DNA from: a bacterium
GTDB lineage: Bacteria > Hinthialibacterota > Hinthialibacteria > OLB16
Length of the DNA stretch: 64,000 nucleotides
Assembly: GCA_022072055.1 (NCBI GenBank)
Contig: JAJVIK010000008.1
Location: 304,912 to 368,911 of the forward strand
Reading direction: 5' to 3'
The position numbers and the translations under genes were made by a program. Position 1 is the stretch's first letter. Each line of letters starts with the position of its first letter. Positions 53,024 through 62,403 of the stretch are shown one piece after another. The notes under the pieces are model-generated. The model ran no database searches. It was given only the letters and a program-made list of their open reading frames with translations, and had not been told where the DNA came from.

Positions 53024-54070
53024 TCAACAGGCCGCGGCGGAAAAGGTCGTCTCCGAGTCCGCCTCAGGGGGGACCTTTGAGGCCCGCGACGGGTTCCGAA
53101 AAGGGACCGGTTTGCGCCTTGGCTCCTCAAACTCCCCAATCGCGCGGAACTTGGAATATCGGGCGGCAACCAGTTGATCCACTGGGACCTTTTCCAGCTC
53201 CTCAAGGTTGGAGAGGATCGCCTCCCTCAAGTTGTCGGCGGTCTCGCGCCAATCCTGGTGGGCGCCGCCGATCGGTTCGGCCACGACCTCATCCACCACG
53301 CCGAGCTGGAGCAAATCATCGGCCGTGATCTTCATCGAAGAGACCGCCGCCGAAGCCTTCGCGCGGTCCTTGAACAGAATCGCCGCGCAGGCTTCCGGGG
53401 TGCAGACCGCGTAGTAGGCGTTTTGCAGGAGCAAGACCCGGTCCCCGACTCCGATGGCCAAGGCCCCGCCGCTGCCCCCCTCGCCGGTCACGGTCACAAT
53501 AACCGGGGTTTTGAGCCGCGCCATGCGCATCAGGTTCCGCGCGATCGCCTCGGCCTGACCGCGCTCCTCCGCGCCGATGCCGGGATAGGCCCCCGCACTG
53601 TCGATGAAGCACAAAATCGGCTTCTTGAAGCGCTCGGCGAGCTCCATGAGACGAAGCGCCTTGCGGAAGCCCTCGGGGTTCGGCATCCCAAAGTTGCGCT
53701 TGATGTTCTCCTCGGTGTCGCGCCCCTTGAGGTGACCGACCACCATGACCGTCCGGTCCTCGATGGTCGCGAATCCGCCGATGATCGCCGGGTCATCCCC
53801 ATACAGACGGTCCCCATGCAGCTCCACGAAATCGGTCATCATCAGGCGGATGTAATCCGGACAATAAGGCCGGTCCGGGTGACGGGCCAGCTGGATCCGC
53901 TGGTACGGGGTGAGGCTGTAAAAGATGTCGCGGACCAGTTGGTGGCGCCTGCGGCGGAGGGCGTCGATCTCACCCTCCATGTCCAACCCGGTCTTTTGCG
54001 CGTAATCGAGTTGCTGCTGGATGATGCGGTCCAGCTCTTCGATCGGACGTTCAAAGTCGAGGTAGCGCAC
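53024..54070 (-). CDS. accA: Acetyl-CoA carboxylase carboxyltransferase, alpha subunit
   Basis: Transfers carboxyl from biotin to acetyl-CoA to give malonyl-CoA for fatty-acid synthesis. The 348-residue protein starts with YLDFERPIEELDRIIQQQ, then YQRIQLARHPDRPYCPDYI, FGMPNPEGFRKALRLMELAERF, CFIDSAGAYPGIGAEERGQAEAI, and VTGEGGSGGALAIGVGDRV. A C-terminal tail beyond about residue 320 is Arg/Pro/Ser-rich and not conserved. The accD and accBC partners are not in the window. It probably shares a transcript with kdsB. Confidence 0.95.
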   Translation of the reverse strand: MRYLDFERPIEELDRIIQQQLDYAQKTGLDMEGEIDALRRRRHQLVRDIFYSLTPYQRIQLARHPDRPYCPDYIRLMMTDFVELHGDRLYGDDPAIIGGFATIEDRTVMVVGHLKGRDTEENIKRNFGMPNPEGFRKALRLMELAERFKKPILCFIDSAGAYPGIGAEERGQAEAIARNLMRMARLKTPVIVTVTGEGGSGGALAIGVGDRVLLLQNAYYAVCTPEACAAILFKDRAKASAAVSSMKITADDLLQLGVVDEVVAEPIGGAHQDWRETADNLREAILSNLEELEKVPVDQLVAARYSKFRAIGEFEEPRRKPVPFRNPSRASKVPPEADSETTFSAAAC

Positions 54071-54327
54071 CCGAAGTGTCTCCCTTCAGTGTTGGTTTGG
54101 CCGGTGATGGGTGAGTTCTGGCGGCATGCGGCAACGGTACGCTAACAGTATCTTCCGGGAAGGGAACCGATGTCAACGTGAAGATGAAGAAAGCCTACTT
54201 ACCGGAGATTCCCCTTGGGCGGATCGGGAAGGGGTGGACAAGGGCGAACGGTGTGGTTTATTGTCATGGTGGCTAGAAGCACTGCTCTGGCCCATTGATC
54301 TCTTCCATCTTTTCATGGAGTAGTAGT

Positions 54328-54537
54328 ATGCGTCGCGCAACCATCACCCTCCCAAGCGATCTCCTGGAAGCGCTCTCGTCTGTCGTTGAGGCCAAGAGCA
54401 AGACCGAGGCGGTGCTGATTGCCATCCGGGACGAGATTCGGCGCAAGAAACTCGCTCGGATTCAGACTCTGGCCGGGCGACTGGAATTTGGACCCTCCGC
54501 CGAGGAATTGAGGCACTCCGATGAACGACTCGGCTGA
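54328..54537 (+). CDS. vapB: VapB-type antitoxin
   Basis: A 69-residue protein. RRATITLPSDLLEALSSVVEAKSKTEAVLIAIRDEIRR is the ribbon-helix-helix/VapB-type DNA-binding start, and the C-terminal LAGRLEFGPSAEELRHSDERLG is the likely toxin-binding tail. The ATG at 54328 is preferred over an upstream frame start. It overlaps the PIN gene by 17 bp, as type II pairs often do, and should repress its own promoter. Confidence 0.85.
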   Translation: MRRATITLPSDLLEALSSVVEAKSKTEAVLIAIRDEIRRKKLARIQTLAGRLEFGPSAEELRHSDERLG

Positions 54538-54937
54538 GGTCCTGGTCGACACCTCGGCCTGGATCGACTACTTCCGAGGGAAGGAGCCGTGTCGCCCGAT
54601 TGTCGCCTCCCTGCTGGAAAGAGATTGTATCTTCTGCGCGGGTCTGGTCTTGGCGGAGCTTATCCAAGGGGCGAAAGGGGAGACCGAGCTTGAGGTCCTG
54701 CGGGACTTCCCGCGTGTATTCCGGTTTCTCCCCGAAACGACCGAGGCTTGGGTCGAGGCTGGGGAACTCTCACGGCGGCTCCGGGTCAAGGGTAAGACGG
54801 TTGGGCTCTCCGACTGTTTCCTCGCGGTTCTGGCCGCCAAAGCCGGCGCTCGGATACTCACGCGGGATCACCACTTCCGCATCCTTGCCCCGGAGGCCGG
54901 AGTCTCGCTCTACACAAGCCCGCGTCTTGGCCCCTGA
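54521..54937 (+). CDS. vapC: VapC-type PIN-domain ribonuclease toxin
   Basis: A 138-residue PIN-domain nuclease. The acidic residues are visible in order: VLVDTSAWIDYFRG (Asp near residue 10), LVLAELIQGAKGE (Glu near 46), VGLSDCFLAVLAAKAG (Asp near 97) and ILTRDHHFRILA (Asp near 115). Such toxins cut tRNA or rRNA when the antitoxin is lost. The stop is 2 bp from the end of the convergent isomerase-like gene. Confidence 0.9.
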   Translation: MNDSAEVLVDTSAWIDYFRGKEPCRPIVASLLERDCIFCAGLVLAELIQGAKGETELEVLRDFPRVFRFLPETTEAWVEAGELSRRLRVKGKTVGLSDCFLAVLAAKAGARILTRDHHFRILAPEAGVSLYTSPRLGP

Positions 54938-54938
54938 C

Positions 54939-56534
54939 TCAACCTCTGGAATCCCCGCGGGCTAGGGCCGCCCTTGCGCTCGGGCTGGAGAGATTCAGCC
55001 ATTCGATCCCGACCTTGCCGAGGGCGTAACCCAACTCCTTGAGGTGGTCGCCATAGGACAGCATCCAGTGGAACCCGACCATCTCGCGCGCGAGCAGGTC
55101 ACAATCCCCTTCAACCGAAACATCCACCTGTGAGCGGCAGATGTCATGAAGGGGGTTGGCGAGGACCTTGCCCCGGAAGCCGATCCAGCGTTTGGCCCCG
55201 AAATCCGGATCGATCACGGTGACTGTTTCGCCGAGGCGCATGTCCACCTTGGGCGCCGCGCCATAGTCCGACTCAAAGTGGGTCATCAGCCGGGTTTTCT
55301 CCAGGGTGCGACCATCCATCTTCCTTGGCGCGGTGCAGTGCGCGAGGGTGACCATGCCATGATGGGGATAGGTCGGGTCTTGGAGGAACACGGGCAGCCC
55401 CGAGACATGATGCAGGAGCACGCCCGAGGGGATGACCACGAAGTCCGACTCGCAGAAGGCCAGCTGCCCCGAGTCATTGATCACCGAAAGCGGCAGGCAC
55501 GCGGTGGTCTCGGCCATCGGCATGATCGTGCTCATGCAGTTGTTGATGGTCATCGCCCCCGCGCCCGCCTCTTGCATCAGGTCCTCGAAAACACGGGATA
55601 GCATAAAGGCCCGGACCACGAAGTCCCGCTGAGTGTCGAGCTCGGTGCCGGGGATGGCCAGGTATTCGGCGGCGGCCTTCTCGGCGGCCTCCATCCGGGC
55701 GGAATCCGCTCGCGCCGCCTGGATTCGTTTGCCGAGGTCCGGATAAGAGACCTCGATCAGGTTCATCTTCCATTTCTCGGCCGCAATCTTGGGGGCCTCG
55801 CGTCCTCCTTCGCCCCAGCCGCTCGCCCCCCCGATCACCACCATGTTGCAGCCCAGGGTGTTCTTGAGGGCATACAGCGCCCGCAACCGCCAGAGCAGAT
55901 CCCCGGTGTCATCCACGACCACATCCTCGGGAGAAAGCCCCGGTTGCCCATACTCATCCACGGTCTTGCGCAGCAGGCGCGGATGAGCGATCTCGTACCA
56001 CAGGTAAACGGGTCCGGAGCGGTGCCGAACGAACAGCAAGTTGTAGCGCTCGGGAGAGATCAGGGCTTCCAGGACCTCGCCGCCGGAGGTGGCGCCATAC
56101 AGAAGGGAAACATCCACGCCCTCCATCGGGATCGCCTTGGCCGAATCCACGCTGGTGGCCTTGGCGAGCGGCAGCAGTTTGATGGGGAAACCGGCCTTCT
56201 TGGCGAGCTCGGCGAGTTCCTTGTCGATGGCGCCGACCTCGCGGGCGACATCCTCCTCGGTGTGAAGACCGCCCCAGGGACGCCAACTGGTGGCCTCGCG
56301 GCGCTCGAAAAGTTGATAGGCGAGCACGGGTTGAACCACGAGCTCTCGGACCCCGGCGGAACCGGGCGTGGCATGGAGCCTGGAAAGTGGGGCCGCCGCG
56401 CCCGCGGACTCCTCCGCTCGCGACAAAGCCGCCGCGGCGAAAGCCGCTCCCCCGACCGCCGCGAAGAATCCCCGCCGCCCGATTCCATGATGTCCCCCAC
56501 AGCACCCACAGACATGCCCTTCGTGCGCCATCAT
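54939..56534 (-). CDS. TAT-exported sugar-isomerase-like protein
   Basis: A 531-residue protein with an unusual N-terminus: MMAHEGHVCGCCGGHHGIGRRGFFAAVGGAAFAAAAL, where a His/Cys-rich leader precedes the twin-arginine motif (GRRGFF). The body resembles the L-fucose/arabinose isomerase fold (FucI/AraA-like): VVIGGASGWGEGGREAPKIAAEKW, then AGAGAMTINNCMSTIMPM, CESDFVVIPSGVLLHHVSGLPVFLQDP, PHHGMVTLAHCTAPRKMDGR. Catalytic sugar isomerase activity outside the cytoplasm is uncertain. Its end meets vapC tail-to-tail. I am confident of the export signal, less so of the enzyme class. Confidence 0.7.
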   Translation of the reverse strand: MMAHEGHVCGCCGGHHGIGRRGFFAAVGGAAFAAAALSRAEESAGAAAPLSRLHATPGSAGVRELVVQPVLAYQLFERREATSWRPWGGLHTEEDVAREVGAIDKELAELAKKAGFPIKLLPLAKATSVDSAKAIPMEGVDVSLLYGATSGGEVLEALISPERYNLLFVRHRSGPVYLWYEIAHPRLLRKTVDEYGQPGLSPEDVVVDDTGDLLWRLRALYALKNTLGCNMVVIGGASGWGEGGREAPKIAAEKWKMNLIEVSYPDLGKRIQAARADSARMEAAEKAAAEYLAIPGTELDTQRDFVVRAFMLSRVFEDLMQEAGAGAMTINNCMSTIMPMAETTACLPLSVINDSGQLAFCESDFVVIPSGVLLHHVSGLPVFLQDPTYPHHGMVTLAHCTAPRKMDGRTLEKTRLMTHFESDYGAAPKVDMRLGETVTVIDPDFGAKRWIGFRGKVLANPLHDICRSQVDVSVEGDCDLLAREMVGFHWMLSYGDHLKELGYALGKVGIEWLNLSSPSARAALARGDSRG

Positions 56535-56616
56535 GCGACCTCCCTCTGGGAACCACCTGGGCGGAGGGATGATTCTGGTATTGTGTAGCGGGATTATATC
56601 ATGTCAGGCGGGAGAA

Positions 56617-56680
56617 GTGAGTATTTCCTCCGCGGCCAAGAGGGCCTGGTCGAGCTTGGAGACATCCTTGCCGCCGGCCT
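56617..56680. repeat. 64-bp direct repeat, copy A: detached alaS 3' end
   Basis: Identical over 64 bases to 57203-57266. On the minus strand it encodes the alaS C-terminal residues KLDQALLAAEEILT, and the bases beyond it read SPA and a stop, so this may be the original alaS end. Confidence 0.9.
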
Positions 56681-56801
56681 GAAGGGCAGGAACTTCGCGC
56701 CAGTTACATGGGATGCACGAGCAGAACTCCAGTGTCCAAACGGGGTTACGTCCCATTCCTAGGATAGAATCGGCATTCAGTTACATGGCGTTACGCCCGA
56801 C

Positions 56802-57186
56802 TCAAGCCCAGAACGGGACGTAGCTCCTTTCAGAGGTCCCCTCGCCGTGGGGCCGGATCAAGCCTTCATTGATTGTGTCTCGGATGATCCGAGATGCCTG
56901 GGGGTAATTGGAATCCAGAATCCCAAGACGCTTTCGGAGAGACGCATTGGACATGGGCTTTCCCGAAACATACTGGAGGCGTCCCAACTATCTGATGAGT
57001 TCGGTTGTCGACACCCCAGAGGAGGTACCCGGTCGCTTTTTCATGGAGGACACAGGAGTTCGAGATGGCCGAAATGTTCTCGCCGATTTCCTCGGGAGCG
57101 GCATTGTTCCGTTTGAACTCCAGCCACTCGGTCTCGGTGGGAAGCTTGGTGAGCTCACGGACGAGTCTTTCAAATCGGCCTATCAC
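56802..57186 (-). pseudogene. Broken AlbA/RecG-like (Schlafen AlbA_2) gene
   Basis: The first part (57186 downward) reads TEWLEFKRNNAAPEEIGENISAISN and TGYLLWGVDNRTHQIVGT, the Schlafen AlbA_2 domain of COG2865-type ATP-binding proteins. In another frame, the last part (about 56987-56802) reads RLQYVSGKPMSNASLRKRLGI, YPQASRIIRDTINEGLIRPHG and SERSYVPFWA, the C-terminal winged-helix end of the same family. The middle, several hundred residues, is missing and the frame is shifted, so it is a remnant. It lies between the two copies of the 64-bp repeat, directly behind alaS. Confidence 0.75.
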
Positions 57187-57189
57187 GAA

Positions 57190-59808
57190 TCAGGAATCCT
57201 TGGTGAGTATTTCCTCCGCGGCCAAGAGGGCCTGGTCGAGCTTGGAGACATCCTTGCCGCCGGCCTTGGCGAATTCCGGCTTGCCGCCGCCGCCGCCACC
57301 CACAACGGCGGCCACCTGCTTGACCAAATCCCCGGCCCTGACCTGGCCTGTAAGGTCCTTGGCCACGCTGCACACGAACACCGCCTTGTCCTCGACCGCC
57401 GCGCCGAGAAGAATCACCGCGCGGGGCAGTTTCTGCTTGGCCTTGTCCACCAGGGTCTCGATTTCGGCGGAGTCCCGCGCCTCGATTCGGGCCACCAGCA
57501 GATCCGCCTCGCCGTCACCCAGATGGACCTTGACCGCCTTCGCGAGTAGACCATCCAGGGAAACCCCGCCGCCGCGCTCCTGCAATTCTCGTATCTGCTT
57601 GTCCTTCTCTTTGAGCTGCGCCTGAAGTTTCTCGATTCGCTCGGGAATCTGCGCCATCGGGCACTTCAGCTGATACGCAAGCCGCGAGAGGATCATCTCG
57701 CGCTGCTTGATCTCCTCATAGGCCCGCGCGCCCGCCACCGCATTGATGCGACGCACCCCCGCCTGGATCGACTCCTCCGAGAGGATCAGCACCGGCCCGA
57801 TTTCCCCGGTGCGCGTGACATGGGTGCCGCCGCACAGTTCGATGCTCACCGGCTCAATCTTCACCATCCGCACCACCTCGCCATACTTCTCGCCGAAAAG
57901 CGCCATGGCTCCCTTGGCCCGCGCCGCCTCCAACGTGGTGTGCTCGATCTCCACCGAGTAATCCTCCAGCACCCACCGATTCACCAAGACCTCGATCTCC
58001 GCTGTCTGCTCGCGGGTGACCGCCTCCGGATGGGTGAAGTCGAAACGCAGGTTGTCCGGTCCCACAAAGGACCCCTGCTGATGGACATGCTCGCCCAGCA
58101 CCTTCCGGAGCGCGGCTTGAAGCAGGTGAGTCCCGGTGTGATGAGGGAGAATCCTCCTTCGGCGCTCCTCATCAATTCGCGCGAGGAGGCTCATCCCCGG
58201 CTTGAGGGTCCCTCGGGTCACCCTGCCCTGATGCAGAAAGACCCCGTTCGCGCTCTTCTGGGTGTTGGTCACCTCAAAAGCGACATCCGTTCCCTCGAGA
58301 AGGCCGACATCAAAAACCTGCCCGCCCGATTCGGCGTAGAAAGGAGTCCGGTCGAGAACCACCGCGCCTTCCTTCCCTTCGGCAAGGGATTGGACATGCG
58401 CGGTCCCATCGAAGAGATACAGAACTTCCGCCTCGCAACGCGTTTCGGAATACCCCACGAACTCGGTCGCGGGAACCTTCTCGATCCCTTCGGCCTCCGC
58501 CAACGCCTGCATGCCCGAACCCTTCCAGGCCGCCTTGGCGCGAAGACGCTGCCCCTCCATCTGCTCCTCGAATTCCGATTCGGAGCATTCCAGCCCCTCC
58601 TCGGCGAGGATCTCCATGGTGAGCTCGAGCGGAAAGCCGTAGGTGTCGTAAAGGCGGAAAGCATCCACGCCGGGGAGATGTTTCGAGCCTTTGGCTTTGA
58701 GCTCCTCGATCATTTCTCCCAGGATCGCGCTGCCCCTTGAGAGTGTCCGATTGAAAGCTTCCTCCTCGGCGGCGACCACCTTGACCACATGCTCCCGAGC
58801 GGGAACCAGGTCGGGATAGATGTCCTTCATGGTCTCGACCACCACCGGAGCCATGGCCGCGAAAAACCCCGGTGAAAGCCCCAAGCGGCCGCCGTGAAGC
58901 ATCGCGCGACGCATGATCCGCCGCAGGACATACCCTCGTCCCACATTCGAGGGGACAATGCGGTCGGTGATCGCGAAGGTCGCGGCGCGGGCGTGGTCGG
59001 CCACGACCCGCATGGCGCAGGTGACCTCATGGCTTTCAGCGAAGCGCCTGCCCGAGGTCTCCTCCAGGTGGCGGATGTAGGGTTGAAAAAGGTCGGTTTC
59101 GAAGTTGGTGTCCACCTTGGCCATCACCGCGGTGATGCGCTCAAGGCCGGCGCCGGTGTCGATGCTCTTGCGAGCGAGCTCCGGGTACTCCTCGGGGGTC
59201 TGCCCCGGCTGGGCATCGAACTGCACGAACACCAGGTTCCAGATCTCCAGATAGCGATCATCCGGATCGGCGATGTGCGGGCCCTGGTCATAGAGGATTT
59301 CGCTGCAGGGTCCGCAGGGACCCGCGCCGCCCACCGGGCCCCAGAAGTTGTCCTCGCGCCCACGGCGGCGGATCTTGTCGCCGGGGACTCCGATCTCCCT
59401 CTCCCAGATTGCGAAGGCCTCCTCATCGGTCTCGAACACGGTCGGGTGGATCCGCGCCGGGTCCAGTTTGAGAACCTCGGTGACAAACTCCCAACCCCAA
59501 TGGATCGCCTCGCGCTTGAAGTAATCCCCGAAGGAGAAGTTCCCCAGCATCTCGAAGAAGGTGTGGTGGCGCGCGGTGTAACCGACATTCTGGATGTCGG
59601 AGGTGCGGAAACATTTCTGGCAACTGGTGGCGCGGGTCATCGGATCCGGGCTGCGCCCCAGGTAGTTGTCCTTGAATTGGACCATCCCCGCGCTGGTGAA
59701 GAGCAAGGTGGGGTCGTTGCTGGGAATCAGGGAGTCACTGGGGACAATTTTGGCCCCACGTTGGGCAAAGAACTCCAGGTACTTGGAGCGGATTTCACGG
59801 CTGTCCAT
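57190..59808 (-). CDS. alaS: Alanyl-tRNA synthetase
   Basis: Charges tRNA-Ala; 872 residues. The start at 59808 (MDSREIRSKYLEFF) has AAGGAAAG before it. The class II core includes FTSAGMVQFKDNYLG and TARHHTFFEMLGNFSFGDYFK, the tRNA-binding region follows, and the editing domain has HHTGTHLLQAALRKVLGEHVHQQGS and IELCGGTHVTRTGEIG (zinc His/Cys). The C-terminal C-Ala domain has GGGGGKPEFAKAGGKD. The last few codons differ from the detached copy of the gene's end at 56617-56680, pointing to an insertion at the 3' end that restored the reading frame. Confidence 0.96.
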   Translation of the reverse strand: MDSREIRSKYLEFFAQRGAKIVPSDSLIPSNDPTLLFTSAGMVQFKDNYLGRSPDPMTRATSCQKCFRTSDIQNVGYTARHHTFFEMLGNFSFGDYFKREAIHWGWEFVTEVLKLDPARIHPTVFETDEEAFAIWEREIGVPGDKIRRRGREDNFWGPVGGAGPCGPCSEILYDQGPHIADPDDRYLEIWNLVFVQFDAQPGQTPEEYPELARKSIDTGAGLERITAVMAKVDTNFETDLFQPYIRHLEETSGRRFAESHEVTCAMRVVADHARAATFAITDRIVPSNVGRGYVLRRIMRRAMLHGGRLGLSPGFFAAMAPVVVETMKDIYPDLVPAREHVVKVVAAEEEAFNRTLSRGSAILGEMIEELKAKGSKHLPGVDAFRLYDTYGFPLELTMEILAEEGLECSESEFEEQMEGQRLRAKAAWKGSGMQALAEAEGIEKVPATEFVGYSETRCEAEVLYLFDGTAHVQSLAEGKEGAVVLDRTPFYAESGGQVFDVGLLEGTDVAFEVTNTQKSANGVFLHQGRVTRGTLKPGMSLLARIDEERRRRILPHHTGTHLLQAALRKVLGEHVHQQGSFVGPDNLRFDFTHPEAVTREQTAEIEVLVNRWVLEDYSVEIEHTTLEAARAKGAMALFGEKYGEVVRMVKIEPVSIELCGGTHVTRTGEIGPVLILSEESIQAGVRRINAVAGARAYEEIKQREMILSRLAYQLKCPMAQIPERIEKLQAQLKEKDKQIRELQERGGGVSLDGLLAKAVKVHLGDGEADLLVARIEARDSAEIETLVDKAKQKLPRAVILLGAAVEDKAVFVCSVAKDLTGQVRAGDLVKQVAAVVGGGGGGKPEFAKAGGKDVSKLDQALLAAEEILTKDS
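57203..57266. repeat. 64-bp direct repeat, copy B: present alaS 3' end
   Basis: Second copy, 586 bp from copy A. It is inside alaS; after it the gene ends with KDS and a stop instead of SPA and a stop. Confidence 0.9.
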
Positions 59809-59902
59809 CGGGTCTTTCCTTCGGATTGCTTCGGTTTCTTGGGCGAAACGGGAAGGATAGGGCAAAGCGGGGGGCTGTTCCAGGGGAAGGAGTCGGCCAA
59901 AA

Positions 59903-60160
59903 TCAGCGATAGACCTCCCGTCGGTGCCCGATGCGGAGGATCAGAACCAACAGGACTCTGTCTCTGATTTCGTAGACGATGCGGTAATCCCCCACGCGAA
60001 CGCGATACATCGATTCCTCTCCCCGCAGTTTCTTACATCCTCTCGGTCGAGGGTTTGATCCCAGGGAATCAATGGAAGAGCCGATCTTCGCTTTAACTCC
60101 CGCGGGAAGTCTAAGGAAGGCTTTGCGGGCGGCCTCCGTGAACTCGACGGAATACGGCAC
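59903..60160 (-). CDS. RelE/ParE-family toxin
   Basis: An 85-residue protein with the RelE fold: YSVEFTEAARKAFLRLP, KKLRGEESMYRVRVGDYRIVYEIRDRVLLVLILRIGHRREVYR. The basic RVGDYRI strand and terminal Arg/Tyr are typical of ribosome-dependent mRNA interferases. The GTG start shares a base with the antitoxin stop, so the two are coupled. Confidence 0.92.
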   Translation of the reverse strand: MPYSVEFTEAARKAFLRLPAGVKAKIGSSIDSLGSNPRPRGCKKLRGEESMYRVRVGDYRIVYEIRDRVLLVLILRIGHRREVYR

Positions 60161-60423
60161 TACTTCAGCCCCGCTTCACGTTTGACCTGCTCCCAAGGAA
60201 TGCCTTTCCCCCCGGATCTCAAGTGGAGATTGCGCGCCCTTCGAGCCGCGCGGAGATCGGCTTCATCCTCCAACCGTTCAAGGAGCTCCGCGTCTTCGAT
60301 GGAAATGAGGGCGGCGGTGTCCTTTCCATTCTTCTGGACAAGGATGCGCTCGCCTCGGTAAGCCACGCGGCTCAGGTTGTCGCTCAGATGTTTGCGCAAT
60401 TCGGCGGTGGAAACCCGGATCAT
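60160..60423 (-). CDS. Phd/YefM-type antitoxin
   Basis: An 87-residue antitoxin. The N-terminus IRVSTAELRKHLSDNLSRVAYRGERILVQKNGKDTAALISIED is the Phd/YefM DNA-binding dimer fold; the C-terminal ARRARNLHLRSGGKGIPWEQVKRE should cover the toxin. It is encoded first and overlaps the toxin gene, the common type II order. Confidence 0.92.
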   Translation of the reverse strand: MIRVSTAELRKHLSDNLSRVAYRGERILVQKNGKDTAALISIEDAELLERLEDEADLRAARRARNLHLRSGGKGIPWEQVKREAGLK

Positions 60424-60599
60424 CCTCCAACCCCTCTCTTGTACGATTTGTACAAAGTGTACTTCGACACTCGGCGAGAGGAAAGACGGCGCATTGCCTC
60501 ATCAAAAAGTATCTGAAAGTAGCCCTCGAGAAAAAGGGCCAGAATGAAGATACCATTGGAAGAGAGCCGAGTTTTGGTGAGGGCGCCGGCGAGGGAGGC

Positions 60600-62339
60600 T
60601 TACAGGACTTCGTCCATTTTCAATTGCTTGCCCCGCCGTTTCTCGGGAGCCTCCGCCTTCCGGGCCTTCTTGAAGGTCACGTTGGAATGGCGGAAGCTGG
60701 GATACTCGACCCCCTTCCCTTGGAGCAGGTCCTCGATGGAAAGGATCTGCAGGCGGGGATACTGGTGTCCGGCGAAGCCGACTCCCTTCGACTCGTAGAA
60801 TCCGGCCGAGGCCGCCTCGGCTTTCATCGGCTTGGTCGGCTCCTGCATCGTTAAGAGAACTCCGATCTCGGCTCGTTCGCGGTCGAGAACACCACGCAGG
60901 TCGCGGATATGTTGTACGGTCGTGTGTCCGGCCTTGACGGAGAGGATGACCTGCTTGGTCTTTCCGTGGCCTTCATCGTGGAAGAACAGGCGACCGTCGA
61001 TGCCCCTATCCGCGCCCTTCTTCTGCTCGACCGGCCGCGCGCCGACAAGCCCCAGCGCCCACCACTGAAACTGCCAGGAGTCTTGTTTGGCCAGGGCTTC
61101 CGCATCGGGAAGAGAGACCGGCTCTCCGATAACCTCAAACTCCGCATTGTCCCCGAAGGCGTCCTTGAGACGAGTTCGGATGAGGTTGACCGCGAGGTGG
61201 GTAATGTCGATGCCGATCCAGCGGCGGTTGAGACGCTGGGCCACCGCGACTGCTGTGCCGCAACCGCAGAAGGGATCGAGGACCGTGTCGCCCTCGTTGC
61301 TGGAGGCGAGGATGATGCGCTCAAGGAGCGCTTCAGGTTTCTGGGTGGGATAGCCGAGGCGTTCGCTGGCCTTGGCCCCGACCGGAGGAATATCCGTCCA
61401 AAGATCCTGTAATGGCACTCCCGACATCTCCTCCGCATACTGCACCAACCTTGGCATGCCGGTTTCTCGATGGATGAGTCTTCCTTCTTCCCAGAATTGG
61501 ATAAGGTTTTCCTTGGAATATGCCCAATATCTTTTGATATATGGTTTTACTTCCTTGTACTCCCAACCCTTTTTCGGTCGCTTGAACTCTTCCAAGAAAT
61601 CGGGTTCCCATTCTGCTGCTCCACGAGTTCTCCTTTTGACATACCAAGAGTAGCTCGTATCTCCGCCCGGTCGTGCGGCCGTCAAGTCCGTTTCTTTGTA
61701 GTAGCGGCCATCCTGTGAGATATGGCGATACTCAGCGGAGACATACGTTTCGTCGTATGGAAGGAATTGAGTGTTCCATGTCCAACGATCCGATTTTGTA
61801 TAAAAAAGGATCAGGTCGCGGATCCTCCCATGCTGCTTTCGTCCTTGTTTGGCGTCGCTGTGAGCACTGCTCCGTTTCCAACAGATTTCGGTCCTAAAGT
61901 TACCCACTCCAAACACCGCATCCAGGAGAATCTTCAGATAGTGACTCGCCGTCGGATCGCAGTGGAGGTAGAGCGAACCGGTGGGTTTGAGGACGCGCCG
62001 GAGTTCGATCAGGCGAACCGCCATATTCGCCAGGTACGCCATCATGTTGGAGGCGCCGAGGAAGTCCCGGAAAGCGCGGATCACCTTGGAGGCCCCCTCG
62101 GGACCTTGAACCACCTCTTCATAGGCCCGTGCCGCTTGCTCGTCGTAGGTCCACGTGTCATCGAAGGCCTTGATCTGCGAGGCGGCGGCGGAGCCGTTCT
62201 GCTCGGCGAAAAGCACGTTGTAGGTCTGATTGCTGTTGAAGGGCGGATCGAGATAGACCAGATCAACGCTCTCATCCTTGATGTAGCGCCGCAGGATGTC
62301 CAGGTTGTCGCCGTAGTAGAGGAGGTTCTTGTCGGTCAT
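60600..62339 (-). CDS. DNA methyltransferase fused to a restriction-endonuclease-like domain
   Basis: A 579-residue protein. An amino-methyltransferase of the beta type comes first: catalytic [13 protein letters not shown] (about residues 28-40), target-recognition middle, then SAM-binding [27 protein letters not shown] (about 346-372). The C-terminal 150 residues look like a PD-(D/E)XK nuclease (Mrr-like): [17 protein letters not shown], then [21 protein letters not shown], with D and x-V-K as metal-site candidates, and [23 protein letters not shown]. Methylation and cleavage may thus be on one chain; the nuclease may also be a modified-DNA sensor. The specificity is unknown. hicAB lies just upstream. 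Confidence 0.85.
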   Translation of the reverse strand: MTDKNLLYYGDNLDILRRYIKDESVDLVYLDPPFNSNQTYNVLFAEQNGSAAASQIKAFDDTWTYDEQAARAYEEVVQGPEGASKVIRAFRDFLGASNMMAYLANMAVRLIELRRVLKPTGSLYLHCDPTASHYLKILLDAVFGVGNFRTEICWKRSSAHSDAKQGRKQHGRIRDLILFYTKSDRWTWNTQFLPYDETYVSAEYRHISQDGRYYKETDLTAARPGGDTSYSWYVKRRTRGAAEWEPDFLEEFKRPKKGWEYKEVKPYIKRYWAYSKENLIQFWEEGRLIHRETGMPRLVQYAEEMSGVPLQDLWTDIPPVGAKASERLGYPTQKPEALLERIILASSNEGDTVLDPFCGCGTAVAVAQRLNRRWIGIDITHLAVNLIRTRLKDAFGDNAEFEVIGEPVSLPDAEALAKQDSWQFQWWALGLVGARPVEQKKGADRGIDGRLFFHDEGHGKTKQVILSVKAGHTTVQHIRDLRGVLDRERAEIGVLLTMQEPTKPMKAEAASAGFYESKGVGFAGHQYPRLQILSIEDLLQGKGVEYPSFRHSNVTFKKARKAEAPEKRRGKQLKMDEVL

Positions 62340-62403
62340 GTGGTCCGAGTGAGATCATTCAACGGATCGGGCGAAGAGGGCAAGGGGTATGGGGAAACCG
62401 CGA

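Noticed and set aside
56681-56801. Repeated TTACATGG words beside copy A of the alaS repeat as transposon ends
   Set aside because: The matches are only 8-10 bases and in direct, not inverted, orientation; not enough to define ends.
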